Virus record (IMG/VR): IMGVR_UViG_3300008220_000050
Coordinates: 1-27,012 of that record
Direction: 5' to 3' (one strand)
DNA from: a virus
Length of the DNA: 27,012 nt
Shown: one piece after another, positions 19,376-27,012 of the stretch
Layout: each line of letters begins with the position of its first letter
How positions within the stretch are numbered: position 1 is the first letter of the stretch
The notes under the pieces: model-generated
Told to the model about the DNA's origin: nothing
Seen by the model: the letters and a program-made list of their open reading frames with translations, nothing else
The model's database searches: none
Made by a program: the position numbers and the translations under genes

Positions 19376-22228
19376 ATGCAAATAAAAGAATTTTTACGCC
19401 ATGTGTGGTCGGAACAGGGCTTCTATTGCGTTGTAGGTAAAGATCAACAGAATATTATTCACCCTAAATTTGTCAAAACTATTGACGAAGTAGAGAGACA
19501 AGCGCTTAAACTTTTAAAAGATAAACAAGACGTTTATTTTGCTTGCTCTACATGGGTTGAACCTACTGATAGAAAAAAGCCTAATGCTAAAGAACAACGT
19601 ATCTTATGGTTAGATATTGACTGCGGTTATGATGAAAAGAAACGCCGCTGGAAAGACTATCGTACCAAAGAAGATGCTCTTGTTGCTTTACGAAAATTTA
19701 CTGATGATACTAAATTACCAGCTCCTACATTAATTGATTCTGGGAGAGGTATACATTGTTATTGGTCATTCACTGAACCTGTAGACAAAGTGGTCTGGCT
19801 TCCTGTATCTCAAGGTCTTAAATTTTTATGCGTTAAGTATAGTTTTTATGCTGACCCCATGTGCACAGCTGATGTAACTCGTATACTCAGAATACCCAAC
19901 ACTAAAAATTTTAAAGACATCGACGACCCTCAAGAAGTCAAAGTCATAAAAACAGGTAAGCCAACTCCATTTGAAGAACTTGCGTCTCTTATACCAGTGC
20001 AAGTGGTAAAAGAATTTACACCGCGAAGAGAAGCAGATGCGGCCACCAAAGCATTACTAGGTAATAATTCATCTAGATTTAGAAAAATTATTGAGCGTTG
20101 TAAAATAGACGACGGGTGTGCGCAGTTACACCATATAATGACAAAACAACAAGAAATAGAAGAACCTCTTTGGCGGTCTGGTTTATCAGTTGCTGTGCAT
20201 TGTGAAGACAAATCCATAGCTATACACAGTATTTCTAAGCTACATACAGACTACGATTTTACTAAAACCGAAGAAAAGGCTTATCAGATCCCCGCTCCGC
20301 ACACTTGTAAACAATTTGAATCATTACGTCCTCCCGGCTGTAAAAATTGCTCACACAAGGGGAAAATCACTTCCCCTATACAACTGGGTCGCGTTATAGC
20401 TAGAGCGCGTGGCGCAGATAATATTATTGAAGCTAAGAGTGAAGCTCTAGATAAGATGGTTACTTATCAAGTGCCGGAGTACCCATACCCTTATTTTCGA
20501 GGAAAAAATGGCGGTGTATATAGAGTGATGCCGGACGACGATGAAGATGGTATTAAAATTTACGATTATGATTTTTACCTGGTTGAGAGGTTACACGATC
20601 CTAACTTAGGGGAATGCGCATGGTTTAAGTTACATCTGCCTAAGGATGCGGTTAGAGAGTTTATAGGCAGAACTTCTGAGTTAATGACTAGAGATAAAGC
20701 CAGACAAATTTTAGTTGATATAGGAGTTATAGCTCACGGAAAACAAATGGACAGCGTTATTAATTACATCGTTACAGCTATTCAAACACAGCAGAGAGCG
20801 AAAGAAGCTTCTCCTATGCATAAGCAATATGGATGGAATCCGGGGCCTGTTGAGTATAAAAACAAAATTTTGATTGGCAACAGAGAGATAAGTGCTTTCG
20901 GTATTAAATACGTACCTATAGCGGATGAATTGAACGAAGTTAACCCAACTTTACAAAAGCAGGGGAGCTATGAAGAGTGGCAAAAAGCAATAAGTATTTA
21001 CGAACGACCAGGTATGGAGCTTAGGGCATTTGGTTTCTTCTGTGCATTTGGTTCTTTGTTAATGCCTTTCTTTGATTCCAGAGAAAAGTCAGCTGTTATT
21101 AATTTGTACCATCCAGAAACAGGCCAGGGGAAGACTACTATTCTTCAAGCTATGACAAGCGTTTATGGCAATCCTGATCTATCCGCCAAGCTTATTCAGT
21201 TATGGGGGGATACCGCTAACTCTATTGTACATAGGATGGGGTACATGAACAATTTACCGGCCGCTGTCGATGAGTTTACAGATGTTAAAGCCGGTGAACT
21301 GCATACCTTTCTTAAGTTTATGGCAACGGGACGAGGTAAGAATAGGTTAACCAGCGGTAGTGTAAATAGAGAAAGAGCTAATGACACTGTGTTTAATCTT
21401 ATATGTTTAGTCTCTAGTAATACTGATTTTAGAAGCGTTATGTTTTCAGACCGAGCTAAGTCCAGTGGTGAAATGGCACGGTTTATTCAACTGCGAATAG
21501 AGAAAAATACTACCTTAACCAAAGAAGAAGCTGATACGCATTTTGGGAAGTTGTTTGATAATTATGGACACGCCGGGGAAATATACGCTCAATATCTTAT
21601 AGCGAACATAGATAAAGTTAAAAGAGAACTACAACAAACACAAAGAAAAATAGACAAAGAATTAAACATTAAAAGTGAGGATAGAAAATACTCAGCTACA
21701 TTGGCCGCTGTTTTTCTTGGCGCTATAATTTCTAAGAGCTTAGGTATTCATAACATACCTATTATGCCGGTGTATAAAGCTATAGCTAAAGAACTACGTA
21801 ACTCTAAGATAGATTTAAAAGAAAGAGATTTTGATTCCTTACAAACACTTGGTAATTTTTTAAACGAGTGTAAAAGCAACACACTTGTTATAAATAGTAA
21901 GATTGACTCTAGAGCCGGGGTGTTAGAAGCACCAATACTAAGACCTACCCTTGATTTAAAAGTTCGTGTTGAACCAGACACTCACACTATTTATATACCA
22001 GTGTCTATTATGCGAGAGTATACTAACCAGATTAAAGTAGACTATAATGACTTTATTAAAGGATTAAAAAAAGCAGGTGTATTAAAAAGAGCATCACAAA
22101 ATAAAACGCTTCATAAAGGGTTAGACATAAGTGCTCCAGCAGTAAGATGTTTATGGGTTGACAACTCTACTTTTGAAGACATACAACCAGAAAACCTAGA
22201 TTTAGATATTCCTAAAAATGTTAACTAA
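19376..22228 (+). CDS. Primase-helicase, AEP-type primase fused to SF3-like helicase (950 aa)
   Basis: The N-terminus is archaeo-eukaryotic primase-like. It has LDID (79-82), SGRGIHCYW (122-130), a D at 160 and RILRIPNT (169-176). A CxxC/H segment (HTCKQFESLRPPGCKNCSH, 309-327) may bind zinc. The C-terminal half is an AAA/SF3-like helicase resembling the DUF927 group. It has ETGQGKTT (Walker A, 581-588), AAVDEFTD (Walker B, 629-636), SSN (sensor, 680-682) and basic residues after it. It would prime and unwind DNA for the family A polymerase. There is no ribosome site, so start 19376 relies on the frame and on coupling. Confidence 0.9.
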   Translation: MQIKEFLRHVWSEQGFYCVVGKDQQNIIHPKFVKTIDEVERQALKLLKDKQDVYFACSTWVEPTDRKKPNAKEQRILWLDIDCGYDEKKRRWKDYRTKEDALVALRKFTDDTKLPAPTLIDSGRGIHCYWSFTEPVDKVVWLPVSQGLKFLCVKYSFYADPMCTADVTRILRIPNTKNFKDIDDPQEVKVIKTGKPTPFEELASLIPVQVVKEFTPRREADAATKALLGNNSSRFRKIIERCKIDDGCAQLHHIMTKQQEIEEPLWRSGLSVAVHCEDKSIAIHSISKLHTDYDFTKTEEKAYQIPAPHTCKQFESLRPPGCKNCSHKGKITSPIQLGRVIARARGADNIIEAKSEALDKMVTYQVPEYPYPYFRGKNGGVYRVMPDDDEDGIKIYDYDFYLVERLHDPNLGECAWFKLHLPKDAVREFIGRTSELMTRDKARQILVDIGVIAHGKQMDSVINYIVTAIQTQQRAKEASPMHKQYGWNPGPVEYKNKILIGNREISAFGIKYVPIADELNEVNPTLQKQGSYEEWQKAISIYERPGMELRAFGFFCAFGSLLMPFFDSREKSAVINLYHPETGQGKTTILQAMTSVYGNPDLSAKLIQLWGDTANSIVHRMGYMNNLPAAVDEFTDVKAGELHTFLKFMATGRGKNRLTSGSVNRERANDTVFNLICLVSSNTDFRSVMFSDRAKSSGEMARFIQLRIEKNTTLTKEEADTHFGKLFDNYGHAGEIYAQYLIANIDKVKRELQQTQRKIDKELNIKSEDRKYSATLAAVFLGAIISKSLGIHNIPIMPVYKAIAKELRNSKIDLKERDFDSLQTLGNFLNECKSNTLVINSKIDSRAGVLEAPILRPTLDLKVRVEPDTHTIYIPVSIMREYTNQIKVDYNDFIKGLKKAGVLKRASQNKTLHKGLDISAPAVRCLWVDNSTFEDIQPENLDLDIPKNVN

Positions 22229-22415
22229 CGGTGTTGATTACCAAATTATGTGGCCTGAATTTAAACCAGGTACTTCTATTTTTATTCCGGCTATTGATGT
22301 TAAAGCCGCTATTAAAGCATTAAAAAAAGAAAGCAAACGTTTGGAGTTTAAGTTCGTGCATAAAATAGTAGTAGAGAATGGAGTAAAAGGTATAAGAGCT
22401 TGGCGACTTAGCTAG
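22218..22415 (+). CDS. Unknown small basic protein, last rightward gene (65 aa)
   Basis: It starts 11 bp inside the end of the primase-helicase gene in another frame, with no ribosome site, so translation is probably coupled. The peptide has an aromatic N-terminus and a Lys-rich helix (AIKALKKESKRLEFK), then a beta-like VHKIVVENGVKGIRAWRL. This looks like a small DNA-binding or winged-helix-type protein, but no family is assigned. Its stop TAG shares bases with the stop of the convergent giant gene. Confidence 0.68.
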   Translation: MLTNGVDYQIMWPEFKPGTSIFIPAIDVKAAIKALKKESKRLEFKFVHKIVVENGVKGIRAWRLS

Positions 22416-25400
22416 TCACCATAGAAAAAATCTTCTTCATCTTCATCATAGTCACTTTCTTCAATTAAACGATCTCTCATTTTTGGATCAAATGATACAC
22501 CATGTACAGCTTCAAGAGCTTTTCTATCAAAAGTTTTTTTCGAGTTACGTAAAGTTGTTCCAGATATTGCAACTTCTGGATTTTTTTCATTAAATCTATT
22601 TATCTTGGTTTGTATTTTGTTCATTCCATTACTATCCCCAGCCACAGTAGCAAGGTAATAATTTAATAATAATTTAGTTCTAAGCCCTGAAACTTTTTTC
22701 TCTTTAAATTTCATAATAGCTACGCGTTCATAAGCTTGGCTTAAATCAGAATTGCTAAACCCAAATAACTGCATAAATAAATTATATGCGTTGGGATCGT
22801 CTACTATCTTAAGTCCTTTTCTGGTGGTAGCTCCCTCAGTTGCAAATCGAAAAGTTTTAACACCATTTCTAGCCCACGTAGGAATTATTTGTTCTACGCC
22901 TCTAGTAATATTTCCTTCATTTATATCCTCAATACCACGATCAATACCTGTTAATATTGACCAGCTTGGGCCTAAAAAGTGTTCTGCTATATACACAGCT
23001 TCACCTACTTCTTCTCTACGCCTTCTATCAGCGCGCCACATTAATCCTCTGAATCCAGTTCTAGCTCCTATATCAACATTAAAAGCAGCGGTTAAAGGCC
23101 CTTTGTAACCTACTTCGCCTATTGATTGTTTAACAAAATCATCTAATAAAAATGGATCTTCTTCATCATCTACTAATAACGAAGCTAACGCATCTGCGGC
23201 TCCATAAAAAGGTAACCCTTGAACCCCAGCAAACATATAAGCCATACCAGATATACCCATTAATTGTTTTCTAGCAATGTTCATTTCTTTTTTAGTTAAT
23301 TTTCTTTTTTTATCTTTGGTAAGATGGTAAGACAAATTAAATGATCTTCCAAGCAACTGAGATACTAAATATATTTGAGCTTGAGCAAAACGTTTAAAAG
23401 TAAAAGCTACTTTACCTATACCAGATTGAAATAGTAACGGGCCTGCTTCAGGTAATGCATGTGAATGAGCCTTAATTGTTAGCTTTATGGCTTTTTCTAT
23501 AGCCATTTGCTCAGAGTCCCCTGCTCCTCTAGCTAAATCATAAGCTGCTACTAAAGTAAGCTCACGGTTGGCTCGTTCTGAGTTTTTAAACGTCCAACCT
23601 AATGCTTGATTAACTAAATTTGCTGACTGACCTAACTTAGTATTAGAATTAAAATCTATACTTTCATGTATTAACCCGCGGGTTAAAGTCATTCTTTCAT
23701 TAGCTGTTTTAAATAAAGCGCCGTACTTTTGTTTTTGTTCTGCATTAAAACCTTCTTCCATTGTATAGTCAGGTATGTTACGTGTTTCCCAAGTGCTTCT
23801 ATTCTTTAATTTAGCTTTACCTTCCAAGTCACCTTGAAAATAAAGTTTACGGGCGTTTTCTAATGCGGAAACAGATTTTCCAATTCCGTAATCAAGCCCC
23901 AACATAGGCGCTACTACAATAGGCATCTGCGTTAAGTTAACAAAAGCTGAAGATAAATTACCTCCTATATACCATGCATAACTTGAAAAACTAGCTGTAG
24001 AAGCCCAGCTTTCAGCAACAGGGTTTAAAAAGAAAGAAGCCCTATCATTTATAGCTTCATATATACCTTTGCGATACCCTCTACCAGAACCTCCTTTACT
24101 AACGTTTGTTTTTATTTCGTTTAAAGCAGATTTAATGTCAGGAAGATAAGTTATATCGTTTATATTTTTTATAGATCTATTACTTGCATTTGCAAAACCA
24201 TACTCTAAATCTTTTATAAATCCGTGAAAGCCATGTCTATGTCTACTAGCTGCTTGAACACTTTCTGCTCTGAATCTACTTAAAAATTGTTCCGTTATTT
24301 GATCAGTTAAAGTATCTTTTACATCTGCAGATATATCAGCTCTACTTAATAACTCTTGAATATAGTCATACATCTCTCTGTCAGGTGGACTATCTTTAGC
24401 TGGTGTAGGTCTTGAATACCCTTCGTCAGTAAATTTAACAAAATCTTTTTTAGTTTTTGCTTCTTCTTTTAAACGTTCTCTTTCACGTGGTGTTTGTGCT
24501 GCTATTACTACTGTTTCTAGTCCTTCTTTTGTTTGTATTTGATAGTCAAACCAATAGTCTCCATCACGCATAAAAGGTTGATAAAATTCTAACTGTTTCT
24601 CATCAAATTCTTTTCTTAAGTAATCTACTTTTCTTCCGCTCATTTTTTCTAAAGCGTCTAAAGCTTCCATAGAACGTTGTACAAGACTATTATGCATACC
24701 AATAGCTATATCTTGAAGGTCTTGAGGTAAAGTTTTAAATTCTTTTACAAGCGCATGATCTTTATTTTTTTCTTTGCCTGGGTGTATATTTTGTCTAGAT
24801 AACTCATAAGTTATGTCAGTCCACTTATCAAACACAGGAGTATTTCTATACTGATCTAATACTCTTGACATCTCTAGTTGAAATTTACTTAATTTTGTTG
24901 CTGCCTCATCTAAAGCTGAAGCTCTTTTTTCTACAGTTTTTTCTAACGTGTTTACTCCGGGTACGTCTGGGAATAGCTCAAATATTTGTGATAAAGAAAG
25001 TATTCGTATGTAATATTTTTGCGCCCATGAACTAAACTTAGAAAAAACATCTCTAATACCTTCCATTAATCCTTTACTATAGACAGGTTGAGTTCTAACA
25101 ACTTGCCCTACAACGTTTATTAACTCAGTATAATTTTTAGGGTTATGTTGTGATAGGGAAACTCTACCAGCATCTCTAATATCATCAGTTGTTGTAGGCC
25201 CATCAGGTATTTTACTTGCTTGATCAATAATTTTCTTTTCTGTAGGTGGTTTTCCTGTTGGAGTAGCTGCAAATAATGCTTTTTGTGGATCCCCTTCAAT
25301 TTGTTCTGTTTTAAGATCAGCAAGTTTAATTTCTAAATCTGCAATTTCTTGATTAAGTTTTTTTAAGCTTTCATTAGTTGCATCTATAGCTATCATCAAT

Positions 25401-27012
25401 GATTTTCTTCGATTATCATATTTTTTTCTAGCAGGATCATTAGGGGTGAAATCTCGTTCGTCTTTCCTTTGTTCGTTTGCTTCTTGGTAGTTTAAATTTT
25501 TTAAACCATATTCTCCAAATTGTAAATTATCTAACGTTTTATAATTACTATTTCTTCTCTCTATAAGTTTAGATAATTTTTTATCTTCCCTATCTATTAA
25601 CTTTTGAATTTTTTTCCAATGTGGGGTTCTTGTACTACGAAGGCCCATAAATTGAAGATCTGTAGGCAAGCCTTCTCCTCTAATTGCTTCTTCTTGTTTA
25701 CCACGAGCTCGCTCTAAATTTCTTCTCACTTTTTCTGCTGCTTTTTGCTCCATAGCTACAGCTTGTTGTGGGAACTCTTTTCTATCCAACATTTTTACTA
25801 TTTCTGGGTCTGTCTCCTGAAGAGTATTAACTTCACCTAGAGCAGAACCGTACTTATCAGGCACTACCTTTCGTGTAAATTCTTCGACCTCTGTTTTATA
25901 ACCCGCGTCCACATCAAAAGTTTCTACTCCTAGTTCAACTTTAGGGGAAAGAGCTAAAAAATCTGCAAACAATGTATCAGAAGTTTTAAGCCCTAAAAGG
26001 CGTTTAAGCGCAAATATAAAATTATCTAATAAAGATTTACTTGTTTTTTGACTTTTAATAACAGATGGAAGTGAATTTAATTGCGTCATAATTACAGGGC
26101 TAGATGTAGCTTCAGCAAAAAAATCATAAATATTAGTGCTTGCATAAGTGTAAGGGAAAGCTTGTTTATAGGCAGTAAATATAGCTATAGCATCTTTACC
26201 AATTTTAGAACCATCTCTAGGAGTTAAGCTGCCATCTCTTGTACTTACATGTTTTTCTAAACCTTCCAATGTAAGCGCATGTCTTACTTCATGTAAGATT
26301 GTGTTTGCTAAATCTGGCAACGTGTCTAACTCTGGCGAGCTTATAGTATTTTTTGAACCTACAGGGATTGAATAAAATTTTGTTTCACCAATATAAATTT
26401 TATTCAATTCACCAGTTTCTGTAAAAGAATTTATCCATTCTTTAATATCATTCCCATCCCACATAGACTCTTTATCATTTATAATAATAAATTTATTTTG
26501 GGGATCATAATAACCCATTGCGTTTTCTCTGTAGGGTACACGACCAAAAGTGAAAGGCACGTTTTGAATATTTTTGGCATTTCTAAACGCGGTAACTAAT
26601 TCTAATGTAGCTGGGTCTAATAGTGGTCTGTTTTTGCTAAGTAATTTTAGAGCTTCACCTACTGTACGAGGATTTTCAGCTTGAAAAACTCTAAATAGTT
26701 TTAGATTATTTTCGTATGCGTTAACTAATCTATATTCAGTTGTACCATATAGGTCTTTTTTATTTTTTGATTCTGGATCTAAAAGGGAAGTTAAATTTTC
26801 ACCAAAAGTTTTAAGCGCCCTTTCAAGTTCCTCTCCTTTTAATGGAGTTGCGAGTTCTCCTGTTCTTCCTGCAGTTGCAGGCAAATCAGGTGAACGCCCA
26901 TCCACTCTAGTTCCGTCAGGGTTGAGAGCTCCTTCGGTAATGTCACCCGCTGGGGGCTTGCCAGGTACACGAGCGCCTGCTCTAGTTGCTCTGTCGTCAA
27001 ATTGTGAAACTC
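22412..27012 (-). CDS. Giant phage polyvalent protein with HExxH and LPD-like region, 5' end beyond window
   Basis: The frame is open from the right edge to the stop at 22412 (over 1530 residues) and has no stop upstream of GTG 26905, so the N-terminus is off-window. Reading from 26905, residues 199-215 (LANTILHEVRHALTLEG) contain HEVRH, and DFFAEA about 55 residues later could give a third metal ligand. This resembles a zinc metallopeptidase. Coiled coils follow (about 375-560). The last 600 residues (NLSSAFVNLTQMPIVVAP, AGPLLFQSGIGKVAFTFKRF) resemble large polyvalent phage proteins. Hydrophobic segments near GMAYMFAGVQGLPF suggest membrane contact. It is likely a virion or ejection-related protein, but this is inferred. 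Confidence 0.75.
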   Translation of the reverse strand, partial: VSQFDDRATRAGARVPGKPPAGDITEGALNPDGTRVDGRSPDLPATAGRTGELATPLKGEELERALKTFGENLTSLLDPESKNKKDLYGTTEYRLVNAYENNLKLFRVFQAENPRTVGEALKLLSKNRPLLDPATLELVTAFRNAKNIQNVPFTFGRVPYRENAMGYYDPQNKFIIINDKESMWDGNDIKEWINSFTETGELNKIYIGETKFYSIPVGSKNTISSPELDTLPDLANTILHEVRHALTLEGLEKHVSTRDGSLTPRDGSKIGKDAIAIFTAYKQAFPYTYASTNIYDFFAEATSSPVIMTQLNSLPSVIKSQKTSKSLLDNFIFALKRLLGLKTSDTLFADFLALSPKVELGVETFDVDAGYKTEVEEFTRKVVPDKYGSALGEVNTLQETDPEIVKMLDRKEFPQQAVAMEQKAAEKVRRNLERARGKQEEAIRGEGLPTDLQFMGLRSTRTPHWKKIQKLIDREDKKLSKLIERRNSNYKTLDNLQFGEYGLKNLNYQEANEQRKDERDFTPNDPARKKYDNRRKSLMIAIDATNESLKKLNQEIADLEIKLADLKTEQIEGDPQKALFAATPTGKPPTEKKIIDQASKIPDGPTTTDDIRDAGRVSLSQHNPKNYTELINVVGQVVRTQPVYSKGLMEGIRDVFSKFSSWAQKYYIRILSLSQIFELFPDVPGVNTLEKTVEKRASALDEAATKLSKFQLEMSRVLDQYRNTPVFDKWTDITYELSRQNIHPGKEKNKDHALVKEFKTLPQDLQDIAIGMHNSLVQRSMEALDALEKMSGRKVDYLRKEFDEKQLEFYQPFMRDGDYWFDYQIQTKEGLETVVIAAQTPRERERLKEEAKTKKDFVKFTDEGYSRPTPAKDSPPDREMYDYIQELLSRADISADVKDTLTDQITEQFLSRFRAESVQAASRHRHGFHGFIKDLEYGFANASNRSIKNINDITYLPDIKSALNEIKTNVSKGGSGRGYRKGIYEAINDRASFFLNPVAESWASTASFSSYAWYIGGNLSSAFVNLTQMPIVVAPMLGLDYGIGKSVSALENARKLYFQGDLEGKAKLKNRSTWETRNIPDYTMEEGFNAEQKQKYGALFKTANERMTLTRGLIHESIDFNSNTKLGQSANLVNQALGWTFKNSERANRELTLVAAYDLARGAGDSEQMAIEKAIKLTIKAHSHALPEAGPLLFQSGIGKVAFTFKRFAQAQIYLVSQLLGRSFNLSYHLTKDKKRKLTKKEMNIARKQLMGISGMAYMFAGVQGLPFYGAADALASLLVDDEEDPFLLDDFVKQSIGEVGYKGPLTAAFNVDIGARTGFRGLMWRADRRRREEVGEAVYIAEHFLGPSWSILTGIDRGIEDINEGNITRGVEQIIPTWARNGVKTFRFATEGATTRKGLKIVDDPNAYNLFMQLFGFSNSDLSQAYERVAIMKFKEKKVSGLRTKLLLNYYLATVAGDSNGMNKIQTKINRFNEKNPEVAISGTTLRNSKKTFDRKALEAVHGVSFDPKMRDRLIEESDYDEDEEDFFYGD

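Noticed and set aside
22752-23108. Plus-strand frame opposite the giant gene
   Set aside because: It lies wholly antisense to a long conserved-looking frame and has no ribosome site or recognisable motif.
23495-23520. Tenth copy of the 29-bp dyad in the giant gene
   Set aside because: Only part of one half-site is present (GAGCAAATGGCTA on the minus strand) and the opposite half lacks GTTC at the right spacing; likely chance within coding sequence.
25120-25323. Minus-strand frame overlapping the giant gene in another frame
   Set aside because: Low-complexity Leu/Lys/Gln shadow of the coiled-coil coding sequence.

Overview
The window looks like the early and replication half of a tailed-phage genome, either a free phage, a phage-plasmid or a prophage. 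It is AT-rich, with tightly packed genes, many ATGA/TAATG stop-start overlaps, strong AGGAGG ribosome sites and many small unknown proteins. It also carries a complete viral replication set. No tRNA, rRNA, CRISPR array, insertion sequence, integrase or capsid/terminase gene is visible. The likely host is a Gram-negative, probably proteobacterial, bacterium. This is inferred from a PqqA-type peptide gene and a perfect ParB-binding (parS) palindrome at the left edge.

Layout. (1) 1-484: a complete, very short pqqA-like gene on the minus strand (2-76), then a non-coding divergent control region. This region holds a perfect 16-bp parS palindrome (214-229), a G-rich stretch, a 29-bp dyad operator and a promoter. 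(2) 485-1285: one unknown rightward gene closed by a strong rho-independent terminator. (3) 1286-2373: about 1.1 kb of non-coding, repeat-dense DNA. It holds several independent repeat families and a second copy of the promoter, and is a good candidate for a replication origin and/or master control region. (4) 2374-11954: a rightward operon of small unknown proteins. It also encodes a MoxR-type AAA+ ATPase with a VWA/HExxH partner and a DUF3150-like protein, and ends with a VRR-NUC nuclease. (5) 12070-22415: replication and recombination genes: family A DNA polymerase with proofreading exonuclease, a RecB/Cas4-like nuclease, an HNH protein, two adjacent HTH proteins, an SF2 (SNF2-like) helicase, a putative ssDNA-binding protein, a third HTH protein and a 950-residue primase-helicase. 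(6) 22412-27012: a giant minus-strand protein, open at the right edge. It has an HExxH motif, coiled coils and a region resembling large polyvalent phage proteins. It converges on the early transcript with stop codons overlapping in a shared CTAG.

How it works together. The rightward transcript supplies host-interaction and replication functions; the leftward transcript carries a large, probably virion-associated protein. A 29-bp dyad (half-sites GAACnnnTGGyTA and TAGCCAnnnGTTC, 3 bp apart) occurs nine times. It lies around the control regions and in nearly every sizeable gap of the 2.3-11.7 kb operon, suggesting a dispersed operator (stoperator-like) network. Three small HTH proteins encoded here are candidate readers.

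The most unusual features are the parS site, the pqqA-like gene, the nine-copy dyad network and the nested symmetric repeat locus at 1298-1489. If the contig is all phage, pqqA and parS would be phage-borne. If it is a prophage, the first few hundred bases may be host chromosome. The window alone cannot decide this.
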